Positions 1-8,501 of a DNA stretch of 53,049 nt are shown here, piece by piece; positions within the stretch are counted from its first letter, which is position 1, and every line of letters starts with the position of its first letter. Where the stretch lies: assembly GCA_047619205.1 (NCBI GenBank), contig JBLHJR010000013.1, forward strand, positions 1-53,049. Direction: 5' to 3'. This stretch comes from Endobugula sp047619205. GTDB lineage: Bacteria; Pseudomonadota; Gammaproteobacteria; Pseudomonadales; Cellvibrionaceae. The position numbers and the translations under genes are program-made. The notes under the pieces were generated by a model that made no database searches, was not told where the DNA came from, and was given only the letters and a program-made list of their open reading frames with translations.

Positions 1-200
1 TGGTGAAGGTGATAGGCAGCCGCGGCGACGGCAACCGCAGCGATATCAATGTCGGCGCTAGGCTCATCTTCAGCAGCGCTGAAACGTTTGATCACTGCGG
101 ACATGGTTATCACAGAGACAATTAATAATAATAGAAAAGTAAATACTGTCCCCATGCCTAGTAGCATTAATTGTAGTGTATCGCTCCAAATCGTAGACAT
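1..200 (-). CDS. oadG: OadG-like sodium-pump decarboxylase gamma subunit (partial)
   Basis: Only the first 66 codons lie in the window; the gene runs off the left edge. The peptide starts with a short polar stretch, then one hydrophobic segment (MLLGMGTVFTFLLLLI), then a basic turn and an acidic, alanine-rich tail. This is the layout of OadG, the small single-span gamma subunit that anchors the Na+-pumping oxaloacetate (or related) decarboxylase at the inner membrane. The ATG at 198-200 is preceded by a GAGAG ribosome site. It is encoded on the same strand as the lactate dehydrogenase operon and separated from it by a strong palindrome, so a role in pyruvate/oxaloacetate metabolism fits the neighbourhood. 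The identity rests on one membrane segment and length class, so it is good but not certain. Confidence 0.7.
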   Translation of the reverse strand, partial: MSTIWSDTLQLMLLGMGTVFTFLLLLIVSVITMSAVIKRFSAAEDEPSADIDIAAVAVAAAAYHLH

Positions 201-212
201 AGCTATGCTCTC

Positions 213-251
213 TTGATTGGTAATGTATAAATTTATTACATTACCAATCAA
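213..251. promoter_or_regulatory. Long perfect inverted repeat, candidate GntR-type operator
   Basis: TTGATTGGTAATGTA (213-227) and its exact reverse complement (237-251) flank a 9-bp AT-rich spacer. The outer half-sites ATTGGTAA/TTACCAAT are the same as in the 15-bp palindromes at 5247 and 5400, but are spread further apart. There is no T-run after it on either strand, so an operator for oadG is more likely than a terminator for dld. Confidence 0.55.
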
Positions 252-297
252 TGTTTAAATACAAATTAGTGTTGATTAATAGTGGGTATTAAGTGCG

Positions 298-2001
298 TTA
301 ATGGCAGCAGTTTTTGTTTTTTGTTTGTTTGCCTATTCCTGGATTAAAGGTATTCGTAGGGTCTAGTTGTTGGTAAAACGATTTCAATTGTTCTTCGGCT
401 TCATACAAGTGACCCACATTGTGTTCTGCTGGGTATTTTGCGCCTTTCTTTTTTAGGGCGACTAACATTTCTTCTTTAACTGCTTTTACATCACAGCCTT
501 TTTTCATCATGTAGTCTTGATGGAATACATAGCAAAAGAAATGGCCGTAGTAGAGTGTTTCGGCAATTTGGCTGTTAATGTGCTCTGGGAGTTGTTCTAC
601 CCATTCTTCGTCATTACGACGAAGTGCAATATCAAGTGGAAGTATATCTTCCACTGCTGATGCATGCATGATTTGATAACGGCCAGGAACACCGGCGGCA
701 GCAAAGCGATGCAGTAATGCTTTTGAACCTTCGTCATGAGTACACTCAAAATAACCGCTGTCTTCACTTTTAGTCTCACCGATAGCTTCGGCTAAATATG
801 CTTTAGCTTCTTCGATACCGTCATCACTCATCTTAAGAATTAAGTGGTGTTCGTACATATCTCGATAGTCGATCAATCGCTTAGGCAAACATTGTGGCCA
901 TAGGCGACTGGCAAACTGTAATAATTTGTCAGGAATACCGTTTGGTAAGAAAGATATTTTGTTGAGATACGCGGTTACAGCGCCTTTTATCGAGAATAAT
1001 TTAGGTAGGTGCTCGGTACCCAACAAATTAATCATGATGAAAGTATCTTTGCCGTACTTTTCAGCAAGATTAAAGGCCCCACGGTGCATATATTCCGCTA
1101 CCTCAGGAAGATCGTTAAAGTTAGCTAGCATATCTCGGCGAAGCTTAGTGAATACTTCAGGCTTGTTGGTGCCGATGTAAAAAACTTGCTCTTTTTTTGC
1201 GATAGGGTGGGTGTCGAGACGAACGGCAAATACAGCGACTTTACCAGCGCATCCACTCACTTCATATAAGCGTCGTTGGTCTGCATTGTAGCGCGAGGGG
1301 GTGCTGGAATTAGTCTCGCGTATTCGCTGGGTATATTCTTTATCTGATGCCAGTTTATTGGTTTTTTTAATATCCTTATCGGTAAAATGACCATTGTCTA
1401 AGTTGTGTAGAATTTCTTCTGGAGAAGTACCTAAATTATCGATGCCTAGATGATTGATTAGTTCAAGCTTGCCGTCTTTATTTAGCTGTGCGAATAAAGA
1501 CAGCTCAGTATATGCTGGCCCGCGTTTCACTAAAGCACCACCAGAATTATTACAGACGCCGCCGACAATGGATGCCCCAAGGCATGATGAACCGATCACC
1601 GAATGAGGCGAGCGACTAACAGGTTTTAGTAATTTTTCCAGTGCGTGTAATGTGGCTCCAGGAAAACTAATAATTTGTTCTGCATTGTTAATTAAATGAA
1701 TGGTGCTCATTCTGGTGGTATTAATAATGACAATCTCTCGGTCATAATCGCTGCCGCTAGGGGTTGAGCCTTCGGTTAACCCCGTATTGGCCGCCTGCAT
1801 AATAATGATCTTATTGGCTTCTATACAGGCTTGGATGACTTTCCACTGATGTACTAGTGTGGTGGGGAATATCACGCATAAGGCATCGCCCTCGCCAGAG
1901 CGAAAGCCTTTGCGGAAATATTCAGTCTGAGGTTTGTTGATCAGTATATTTTTAGATCCAACAATAGACTTAATGTTGTTTATAAGCTGATTATTTTTCA
2001 T
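298..2001 (-). CDS. dld: Quinone-dependent D-lactate dehydrogenase
   Basis: A 567-aa FAD flavoprotein of the same length class as E. coli Dld (about 571 aa), which oxidises D-lactate to pyruvate at the inner face of the cytoplasmic membrane and passes electrons to quinone. The N-terminal PCMH-type FAD domain is visible, with a GLTEGSTPSGSDYDR stretch near residues 74-88 and a GASIVGGVCNNSGGALVKRG stretch near residues 142-161. The C-terminal part contains EHNVGHLYEA and ends in the usual NPGIGK motif. It is the last gene of the dctP-dctQ-dctM-dld set, 6 bp after dctM, so uptake and oxidation are probably co-expressed. Confidence 0.92.
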   Translation of the reverse strand: MKNNQLINNIKSIVGSKNILINKPQTEYFRKGFRSGEGDALCVIFPTTLVHQWKVIQACIEANKIIIMQAANTGLTEGSTPSGSDYDREIVIINTTRMSTIHLINNAEQIISFPGATLHALEKLLKPVSRSPHSVIGSSCLGASIVGGVCNNSGGALVKRGPAYTELSLFAQLNKDGKLELINHLGIDNLGTSPEEILHNLDNGHFTDKDIKKTNKLASDKEYTQRIRETNSSTPSRYNADQRRLYEVSGCAGKVAVFAVRLDTHPIAKKEQVFYIGTNKPEVFTKLRRDMLANFNDLPEVAEYMHRGAFNLAEKYGKDTFIMINLLGTEHLPKLFSIKGAVTAYLNKISFLPNGIPDKLLQFASRLWPQCLPKRLIDYRDMYEHHLILKMSDDGIEEAKAYLAEAIGETKSEDSGYFECTHDEGSKALLHRFAAAGVPGRYQIMHASAVEDILPLDIALRRNDEEWVEQLPEHINSQIAETLYYGHFFCYVFHQDYMMKKGCDVKAVKEEMLVALKKKGAKYPAEHNVGHLYEAEEQLKSFYQQLDPTNTFNPGIGKQTKNKNCCH

Positions 2002-2007
2002 ATTGTA

Positions 2008-3396
2008 TTAATTTCCATAAACGGTAGCGGGAAGCCATGTCGTTAGCGCAGGAAACAGAATAACAATTAACAATCCAATAAGCTGTAAAATAATAAAAGG
2101 AGTAACGCCTTTGTAGATGTCGGTTAACTTCACTTCTGGGGGGCAAACGCCTTTCAGGTAAAATAATGCGAAACCAACAGGAGGGGTTAAAAATGACGTT
2201 TGTAATGTGATAGCAACCAACATGACAAACCAAATGATCTTTGGTTCGTCAATAACGCCATAGCCATTGACATCAAAGTCCATCCCGATTATTACCGGAG
2301 CCAATAGTGGGAGAGCAATTAATGTGATTTCAATCCAATCTAATAGAAAGCCTAATAGAAAAATAATGAATAGAACCGAAAATAGTACGCCGTACGGGCC
2401 AAAAGGTAAGCTGGATAAACCGCGCTCAATAAGTTCGTCGCCACCTAACTCTCTGAGTACTAGTGCAAACATAGTGGCACCAATAAAGATCATAAAGATA
2501 TAAGCGGTGGTTTTATAGGCGTCTAAGCTTACTTTCTTAAATATGGGAAAGCTAAGCTTGCGATTGTAAAGGGCTAGTACGGTTGCCCCTAGCGCACCTA
2601 TGCCGCTGGCTTCTGTTGGTGTGGCAATGCCAGCAAAAATTGAACCTAGTACCGAAAATATAAGTAGTAACGGTGGAATAATGTTTTTAAGTACCGACTT
2701 AACTACCGCCCATTCAAGTTCACGATAATTTTCGGGCAATGGCGCCATTGCCGGCTTTGCGTAAGCAATAATAAATATATAAGCTAAATAAAGTCCGCCA
2801 AGAATGAGGCCGGGGAATACTGCGCCCATAAATAAGTCGCCTACAGAAAGCGCTAATTGGTCGGCCATAATAACCAACATAATACTAGGAGGAAGTAAGA
2901 TGCCTAATGTGCCCGCACTACAAATAGTCCCTGCGGCCAGTGACTTGCTATAACCTTGCTTCAGCATTGCTGGCAGCGATAGTAAGCCTAGTAGTACAAC
3001 CGATGCACCAATAATGCCGGTAGAGGCTGCTAAAATAATACCGATCAGTGTGACGGTAATAGCCAGTCCACCCCGTACTTTACCGAAAAGTTCTTGCATA
3101 GAAAGCATTAAACGTTCGGCTACGCCGGATTGATCAAGCATCAATCCCATGAAAATAAACATGGGGAGGGCGACGAGTACCCAGTTCTCCATTAAGGAGT
3201 AGAGTCGCGATACCACCAGACCCAATGTATTTAAGTCTAGGCCAGTAATAGTGCCTAGATAGATGTCGGCAAGGTATCCCAGTAAACCATAGATAACCCC
3301 CACACCCGCTAAAACGTAACCTACCGGAATGCCGGTAAATAAGAAGGCGATGAAGGTAAAAAACATCGCAATAACTAAAATTTCATTAATTTCCAT
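2008..3396 (-). CDS. dctM: TRAP transporter large permease (DctM family)
   Basis: This 462-aa protein is hydrophobic throughout, with about a dozen membrane segments, and carries the family-typical GTLGILLPPSIMLVI stretch near residues 162-176 and ATPTEASGIGALGA near 258-271. DctM subunits form the Na+-coupled transport channel of TRAP systems. It lies 2 bp after dctQ and 6 bp before dld. With the DctP next door, the substrate is most likely lactate or another small hydroxy- or keto-acid; this comes from context rather than from residues in DctM. Confidence 0.93.
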   Translation of the reverse strand: MEINEILVIAMFFTFIAFLFTGIPVGYVLAGVGVIYGLLGYLADIYLGTITGLDLNTLGLVVSRLYSLMENWVLVALPMFIFMGLMLDQSGVAERLMLSMQELFGKVRGGLAITVTLIGIILAASTGIIGASVVLLGLLSLPAMLKQGYSKSLAAGTICSAGTLGILLPPSIMLVIMADQLALSVGDLFMGAVFPGLILGGLYLAYIFIIAYAKPAMAPLPENYRELEWAVVKSVLKNIIPPLLLIFSVLGSIFAGIATPTEASGIGALGATVLALYNRKLSFPIFKKVSLDAYKTTAYIFMIFIGATMFALVLRELGGDELIERGLSSLPFGPYGVLFSVLFIIFLLGFLLDWIEITLIALPLLAPVIIGMDFDVNGYGVIDEPKIIWFVMLVAITLQTSFLTPPVGFALFYLKGVCPPEVKLTDIYKGVTPFIILQLIGLLIVILFPALTTWLPATVYGN

Positions 3397-3398
3397 GA

Positions 3399-3953
3399 TT
3401 AATCTTCTCTACTTTTAATCAATGCATCAATATTGTTTAATAAGCGCGAAACCACAGCGCAAACAAACACGATAAAGCTAATAGGGATAACGGCCTTAAT
3501 CGCCCATCTAAACGGTAAGCCTAGTGGTGAGTTGGACGTTTCATTAATCATGTATGAGCTTAATACATAAGGAATTGCGTTATAAATAACAACGAAAGTA
3601 AAAGGTAGAATAAAAAATATAGAGCCAATAATTTCCCACGTTAAAACGGTACGTTTTCTCAATCTGTCGGCGATAATGTCGACTCTTACTTGGCTGTTGG
3701 TGATTTCGGCATAAGAAATGCCAAACATCATACCGATCGCATATAAATGCCATTGAATTTCTTCGAAAATAATCAGGCCATTACTAAAACCATAACGTAA
3801 AGTGACGTTAAGCAAGATGGCTGCGATAAGTAGTACGTAACTCCAGCAAAAAATAGCGGCAGAAGCATGTACGATTTTACTTAAGACATTGGCAATAGTG
3901 GCTAAAACTGAACCGCTAGCGGATGGTTGAGACGGTTGGTGGCTTACAGACAT
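3399..3953 (-). CDS. dctQ: TRAP transporter small permease (DctQ family)
   Basis: A small four-helix membrane protein of the DctQ type, the partner of DctM. The reading frame opens at 3968, but the first ATG has no ribosome site. The GGAG that overlaps those first codons is correctly spaced for the third ATG at 3953 (start MSVSHQPS), giving 184 residues. The motif FEEIQWHLYAIGMMFGISY is typical of DctQ. It lies between a GC-rich stem-loop (downstream of dctP) and dctM. Confidence 0.9.
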   Translation of the reverse strand: MSVSHQPSQPSASGSVLATIANVLSKIVHASAAIFCWSYVLLIAAILLNVTLRYGFSNGLIIFEEIQWHLYAIGMMFGISYAEITNSQVRVDIIADRLRKRTVLTWEIIGSIFFILPFTFVVIYNAIPYVLSSYMINETSNSPLGLPFRWAIKAVIPISFIVFVCAVVSRLLNNIDALIKSRED

Positions 3954-3993
3954 CTGCATAAGCTCCATAAAGTGGTATGTAATATAAAGAGGA

Positions 3994-4021
3994 GGGTAAG
4001 CGCGCTAATCCGCGCTTACCC
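3994..4021 (-). terminator. Stem-loop between dctP and dctQ
   Basis: GGGTAAGCGCG and its exact complement enclose a 6-nt loop, directly downstream of dctP. Read on the minus strand it is followed by TCCTCTTTATATT, only moderately T-rich. It probably acts as a partial terminator or RNA stabiliser that keeps the periplasmic binding protein more abundant than the membrane subunits, a common arrangement in transport operons. Confidence 0.6.
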
Positions 4022-4059
4022 TAACTTCTATGAGAAAGGAGAAAATAGAAAGCTAGATT

Positions 4060-5124
4060 TTACTTACGCGGTAAAAAGGCATTCTTTTCCCAAAGGGCAT
4101 AGTCAGCACGGAAGGCGCTTAGGTCTGCCCAGATTTTTGCGAAGTCAGCATCTTTGGCTTTTTGCTCAACCACTACCTCGTCCCACTTAGACTCGAAAGT
4201 GTTTAACATTTCATCTGACCAATAGATGTTTTTAACACCGTTGGCTGCATTTTCACGCATAACGGGAGCTTGAATGGCTTCACCTAGCGCTAGCGAATCT
4301 AGAGTGGCTGCACGACAAAGCTGAGTGATGACCGCTTGTTGTGTGCCGCTCATTGATTTCCAGGTGTCTTTGTTAACCAGTAACTCAAACACGGTGGCTT
4401 GTTGATGCCAGCCAGGATAGTAGTTAAATTTAGCGATTTTGCTAACACCAATACGTTTATCGATCGCAGGCATGGAGAATTCAGTCGCATCAATTGCGCC
4501 TTTTTCTAGTGCTGGAAAGATTTCGCCACCAGGAAGTCCTACGGTACTAACACCCAGTTTTTCCATCACCTCGGCACCTAAGCCAAAGAAGCGCATCTTA
4601 AGACCTTTTAAGTCTGCTGCAGATTTAATTTCTTTTTTAAACCAACCTGAAGTTTCTGGTGCGATAACACCACAGACTTGCGTTTTAACGTTGTAGCCTG
4701 ATTTGTCATAAAGCTCTTGGTGAAGCTTTGCACCATTACCATACATAAACCATGCTAGATATTCTGGTGCTTCTGGACCAAAAGGCACTGCTGAGAATAG
4801 GCGTGCAGCAGGCATTTTTCCGCCCCAGTTACCTGGGGTTGCATAACCCGCTTGTACTTGCCCCTGTGATACAGCATCTAGTATCTCGCCAGAAGAGATC
4901 AATTTTTTAGGCTCATATAATTTAACTTTAACGCTACCGCCACTTAAAATTGATGCGTTGTCGGCAAGATATTTGGCGGGAGAACCCAGACCAGGTAAAT
5001 GGGAGCCATAGTAAATTGGCATTTTGAGTAATATGGGCTTATCTTCTGCCGCGGCATACATTGACAGCTGAGCGGTGGCTGCAAGGGTGCAGACGGCAAG
5101 GCTAATGGACTTGATGGTTTTCAT
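4060..5124 (-). CDS. dctP: TRAP transporter periplasmic solute-binding protein (DctP)
   Basis: A 354-aa binding protein with a Sec signal peptide (about 26 residues, ending near YAAAE). Recognisable TRAP features are the VSQGQVQAGYATPGNWGG segment, the LKGLKMRFFGLGAEVMEKLG segment and GEIFPALEKGAIDATEF. These resemble the TakP branch, whose members bind 2-oxo- or 2-hydroxy-monocarboxylates such as pyruvate or lactate. It starts with a GAGGAA ribosome site and is the first gene of the dctPQM-dld operon, divergent from the L-lactate dehydrogenase gene. Lactate is the best substrate guess, from the neighbours. Confidence 0.9.
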   Translation of the reverse strand: MKTIKSISLAVCTLAATAQLSMYAAAEDKPILLKMPIYYGSHLPGLGSPAKYLADNASILSGGSVKVKLYEPKKLISSGEILDAVSQGQVQAGYATPGNWGGKMPAARLFSAVPFGPEAPEYLAWFMYGNGAKLHQELYDKSGYNVKTQVCGVIAPETSGWFKKEIKSAADLKGLKMRFFGLGAEVMEKLGVSTVGLPGGEIFPALEKGAIDATEFSMPAIDKRIGVSKIAKFNYYPGWHQQATVFELLVNKDTWKSMSGTQQAVITQLCRAATLDSLALGEAIQAPVMRENAANGVKNIYWSDEMLNTFESKWDEVVVEQKAKDADFAKIWADLSAFRADYALWEKNAFLPRK

Positions 5125-5246
5125 GGAAAATTCCTCGAAATGGTTATCATTATTAATAGTTACGTGGATCTATATGTCCGTAAACGTCACCCGACAACAT
5201 GATTTATTGTAAAGTTTTATGTTGTGGGTTTACGCTAAATGGGTAA

Positions 5247-5261
5247 ATTGGTAATACCAAT
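5247..5261. promoter_or_regulatory. GntR/FadR-family operator upstream of dctP
   Basis: Perfect 15-bp palindrome ATTGGTAATACCAAT, 123 bp upstream of the dctP start. It fits the TGGTNNNACCA pattern known for the PdhR/LldR/GlcC branch of GntR regulators (PdhR boxes read ATTGGTnnnACCAAT). Likely bound by the regulator encoded at 6740-7510. Confidence 0.75.
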
Positions 5262-5399
5262 ACCTTTCAGCGGCGATCAATCTATCGCCATTGTAAAAGT
5301 TTGTCAATATGTTGATTGATTTTTTTTTCGAATTAAATCCGGTTTTTTTTGGAAAAAGTACTGGAGTTTTGTAGAGAATCGAAATAAGATGGGTTGTTA

Positions 5400-5416
5400 A
5401 ATTGGTAATACCAATT
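5400..5416. promoter_or_regulatory. GntR/FadR-family operator upstream of the L-lactate dehydrogenase gene
   Basis: Perfect 17-bp palindrome AATTGGTAATACCAATT, about 95 bp before the lldD-like start. With the copy at 5247 it lies in the 387-bp divergent region between dctP and lldD, which contains no other gene. Two near-identical sites 150 bp apart suggest joint repression of both operons. Confidence 0.78.
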
Positions 5417-5511
5417 GTTTTTTGATGAAATGTGCTTCTATTTCGGCAGCCATGATTTACTGTTAAATACTGCTGATGTTTGGTGGAGCGTTACACTATG
5501 AGGATAATTCT

Positions 5512-6657
5512 ATGCGGCTTAAAGATTGCCATAACTTTCATGATTTTCGTCGCCTTGCACAAAGGCGATTACCCGGGCCTATTTTTCATTATATCGATGG
5601 TGGTGCAGATGATGAGTCAACCTATCGGCGTAATACCAGCGCATTTGAATCCTGTGATTTGATCCCGAACGTATTAAGAGGCGTTGAAAATGTTGATCTG
5701 TCAGTAACAGTGATGGGTCAAAAACTGGATATGCCTGTTTATTGTTCGCCAACAGCATTGCAGCGATTGTTTCATCATCAGGGTGAAAGGGCAGTGGCTG
5801 CAGCAGCGGAGAAATACGGCACACTGTTTGGCGTCTCTTCGTTAGGCACGGTCAGTTTAGAGGAAATTGCTCGGCAAATTGAGTCGCCACAAATGTATCA
5901 ATTTTATTTTCATAAAGACCGTGGCCTTAATCAAGTGATGATGGAAAAGGCGAAGGCAGCAGGCGTACAGGTGATGATGCTGACGGTGGACTCGATTACC
6001 GGCGGTAATAGAGAGCGTGATTTACGGACCGGCTTTTCTATCCCCTTCAGGTTAACTTTGGCAGGCATGGTTCAATTTGCGATTAAGCCACTCTGGGGTA
6101 TTAATTATGTGCTGCATGAAAGGTTTAGATTGCCGCAACTTGAAGAACATGTAGATATGAGTGGTGGAGCGAGTTCTATCGGGGATTACTTTACTAAGAT
6201 GTTGGACCCTGCCATGAATTGGGATGATGTGGCAGAAATGGTGAAGTTTTGGGATGGTGAATTTTGTCTGAAAGGCATAATGAGTAAGGAGGATGCTCGC
6301 AAGGCGGTAGACATCGGTTGTACGGGTATTGTTGTTTCCAACCACGGAGGCCGACAGTTAGATGGATCGCGAAGCTCATTTGATCAATTGGCGGAGATTG
6401 TGGATGAGGTGGGCGATGAAATTGATGTGATCTTTGATAGTGGTGTGCAGCGAGGGACGCATGTCCTTAAAGCCTTATCACTGGGTGCAAAAGCCGTCGG
6501 TATCGGTAGGATGTATCTGTATCCACTGGCGGCTGCTGGGCAGCCAGGAGTGGAGCGTGCACTAGGCTTGATGAGAGCAGAGCTGGAGCGTGGTATGAAA
6601 CTGATGGGGCGCACCTCAATCGATCAGTTATCCCGTGATAATTTACGTTTTCGCTGA
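5512..6657 (+). CDS. lldD: FMN-dependent alpha-hydroxy-acid (L-lactate) dehydrogenase
   Basis: A 381-aa protein of the FMN-dependent alpha-hydroxy-acid oxidising family (LldD, glycolate oxidase, mandelate dehydrogenase), a TIM barrel. The N-terminal FHYIDGGADDE, the central TVDSITGGNRERDLR and the catalytic-base and phosphate region GIVVSNHGGRQLD are all present, and FDSGVQRG follows near the end. Although the frame is open from 5476, the ATG at 5512 has an AGGA site 8 nt upstream and gives the usual N-terminus. The position divergent from dctPQM-dld and next to a GntR regulator points to L-lactate, converted to pyruvate with electrons passed to quinone. A close relative acting on another 2-hydroxy acid cannot be excluded. 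Confidence 0.87.
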   Translation: MRLKDCHNFHDFRRLAQRRLPGPIFHYIDGGADDESTYRRNTSAFESCDLIPNVLRGVENVDLSVTVMGQKLDMPVYCSPTALQRLFHHQGERAVAAAAEKYGTLFGVSSLGTVSLEEIARQIESPQMYQFYFHKDRGLNQVMMEKAKAAGVQVMMLTVDSITGGNRERDLRTGFSIPFRLTLAGMVQFAIKPLWGINYVLHERFRLPQLEEHVDMSGGASSIGDYFTKMLDPAMNWDDVAEMVKFWDGEFCLKGIMSKEDARKAVDIGCTGIVVSNHGGRQLDGSRSSFDQLAEIVDEVGDEIDVIFDSGVQRGTHVLKALSLGAKAVGIGRMYLYPLAAAGQPGVERALGLMRAELERGMKLMGRTSIDQLSRDNLRFR

Positions 6658-6687
6658 TAAATAGTGAAAAAATCGTAGACTCAAAAA

Positions 6688-6706
6688 TACGCAAAAGGCG
6701 TATACT
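6688..6706 (+). promoter_or_regulatory. Candidate promoter with small inverted repeat before the GntR gene
   Basis: TACGC (6688-6692) and GCGTA (6698-6702) form an inverted repeat overlapping a -10-like TATACT (6701-6706). This suggests a separate promoter for the regulator gene with a possible operator over the -10. No convincing -35 is visible. Confidence 0.35.
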
Positions 6707-6739
6707 ATCCACCGAGCTATTTATGTGTGAGGTGGTCGT

Positions 6740-7510
6740 ATCAACAAAGAACGTGTCAGCAAGTCACGGATTTCCGATGTCATATTAGATCAGTTAAGTA
6801 ATATGATTTTAGCGGGAAAATACAGTGCGGGAGAAAAGTTACCACCGGAGCGCGAGTTAGCTGCGCAGCTTAATACTTCTCGCCCCTCGGTTCGCGCCGC
6901 ACTTTCAAAGCTAGAGTCAAAAGGCTTAATTACTCGTGTGCAAGGTGGGGGAACTTATGTGTCCGATAAGGTCGAAGCCTCTTTTATGGATCCATTACTT
7001 GAATTGTTTCAGGAAAATCAGGATTTCAAATACGATATTCTTGAGTATCGTCATGCGTTAGATGAGGCATGTTGCTACTTAGCGGCGACGCGAGCGACAG
7101 CCGAAGAAAAGCAAAATATTAAGCAAAAGTATGAAACATGGGTAAAGCTACAAGAAGCCTTCGAGGACCCTGAAGCAGAAGCTGAGGCCGATTTGGCTTT
7201 TCATTTGTCGATAGCAGAGGCGACGCATAATGTGATTCTGCCTTATGCCATGCAAACATCACTAAAATTATTAAAACATAGTGTAACAATTAATCTACGC
7301 ACTATTTATACTAGTAGAGATGGGCAGAAGTTATTATTTGATCAGCATACAGCCATGTTGAATGCTATTTTGGCAAGTGATGGAGATGCGGCTAGAGAAG
7401 CGGCACGAGCACACTTGAATTCAGTGCAAAGTGAGATGGAAAAAGCGGATATTCGGCAGCAACGAGATAGTCGAGCCAAGCTAAATAAAAAAACATTTCA
7501 GGCACGATAG
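6740..7510 (+). CDS. lldR: GntR-family (FadR/LldR subfamily) transcriptional regulator
   Basis: Winged-helix DNA-binding domain at the N-terminus (EKLPPERELAAQLNTSRP), followed by an FCD ligand-binding domain whose metal-binding pattern is recognisable (ILEYRHALDE, DLAFHLSIAEATHN, DQHTAML). This branch responds to lactate, pyruvate or glycolate. The first ATG in frame (6803) would cut away helix 1 of the DNA-binding domain. Homologous-looking sequence continues upstream to about 6764, and the frame is open back to 6731, but it holds no ATG, GTG or TTG. I place the start at an ATC at 6740, just after a GAGGTGG ribosome-like site; this start is speculative. Family assignment is firm; the symbol is by context with the lactate genes. 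Confidence 0.82.
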   Translation: MNKERVSKSRISDVILDQLSNMILAGKYSAGEKLPPERELAAQLNTSRPSVRAALSKLESKGLITRVQGGGTYVSDKVEASFMDPLLELFQENQDFKYDILEYRHALDEACCYLAATRATAEEKQNIKQKYETWVKLQEAFEDPEAEAEADLAFHLSIAEATHNVILPYAMQTSLKLLKHSVTINLRTIYTSRDGQKLLFDQHTAMLNAILASDGDAAREAARAHLNSVQSEMEKADIRQQRDSRAKLNKKTFQAR

Positions 7511-7542
7511 TGGTTGGTATTGGATTAGTTGTGGTTTAAATT

Positions 7543-8433
7543 ATGAATTCAGTAGTGTTGATTGAACGAATCTTTTTTACCGTTTTTCCCTTGGTAGCCA
7601 TTGTTGGTATTGGCTATTTTTATGCAAGGCGTCGCAGTGTGGACATGACTTCTGCCAATGCCGCTAATATTGATATTTTTATTCCTGCCTTGTTGTTTTC
7701 TGTGTTGTCCGCCGAATCGTTTGAATTTATTTCCTATGGGTACCTTGCCTTAGGTGCTCTATTAATTGTTCTGGGATCCGGTATTTTATTATTTCCAGTG
7801 TGTAAGATTCTAGGCCTCAATATAAAAACATTTTTACCGCCGATGATGTTTAATAATAGTGGTAATTTGGGTTTGCCATTGGTATTGCTGGCTTTTGGTA
7901 AAGACGCCCTTCCTGCTGCGGTAGTTTTGTTTATTGTGGAAAATCTACTGCACTTTACTGTAGGCTTGTACATTTTAGATCGTAAAACTAACCCCATTAA
8001 GTTGCTGAAAATGCCAATGATTTTAGCTACTTTTTTGGGCCTGTTGTGGAGTTATTTTCAGCTACCAATATATCCAGCAATAAGAACGGCTATTGATATG
8101 TTAGGGCAAATTGCTATTCCTCTTATGTTGTTTGCTCTCGGTGTGCGAATGACTGCAGTGAATTTTACCCATTGGAAAATTAGTTTGTTAGGTGCCATTC
8201 TGTGTCCACTCAGCGGGCTTGTTTGTGCGCTGATTCTGTTACAATTTATGGATTTCGAGCCTATCCAAGTGAGTTATCTGATACTATTTTCTGTATTGCC
8301 GCCGGCTTTATTAAATTACATGGTAGCCGAGCGCTATCAACAAGAGCCAGAGCAGGTTGCGGCTATAGTGTTAATTGGTAATATGGCAAGCTTGCTGTTC
8401 GTGCCTTTAACCCTATTCTTTATTCTGCCTTAA
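7543..8433 (+). CDS. AEC-family carrier (auxin-efflux-carrier-like permease)
   Basis: A 296-aa membrane protein with about ten hydrophobic segments arranged as two halves. The conserved FNNSGNLGLPL stretch (near residues 104-114) is the AEC-family crossover signature. Bacterial members move small organic acids such as malate or malonate. It follows the GntR regulator by 32 bp and precedes lrgAB, inside the lactate/glycolate block, so a 2-hydroxy-acid substrate is a reasonable inference. The ribosome site is poor. Confidence 0.8.
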   Translation: MNSVVLIERIFFTVFPLVAIVGIGYFYARRRSVDMTSANAANIDIFIPALLFSVLSAESFEFISYGYLALGALLIVLGSGILLFPVCKILGLNIKTFLPPMMFNNSGNLGLPLVLLAFGKDALPAAVVLFIVENLLHFTVGLYILDRKTNPIKLLKMPMILATFLGLLWSYFQLPIYPAIRTAIDMLGQIAIPLMLFALGVRMTAVNFTHWKISLLGAILCPLSGLVCALILLQFMDFEPIQVSYLILFSVLPPALLNYMVAERYQQEPEQVAAIVLIGNMASLLFVPLTLFFILP

Positions 8434-8501
8434 GCTCCATTGCACGCGGATGTTGTAATAACGTTGCACACAAAAATAATACAAAGCGATAAGGAGTAGA
8501 A

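Noticed and set aside
3927..4190. 87-aa plus-strand ORF over the dctP-dctQ junction
   Set aside because: It covers the intercistronic stem-loop and is antisense to two well-supported genes.
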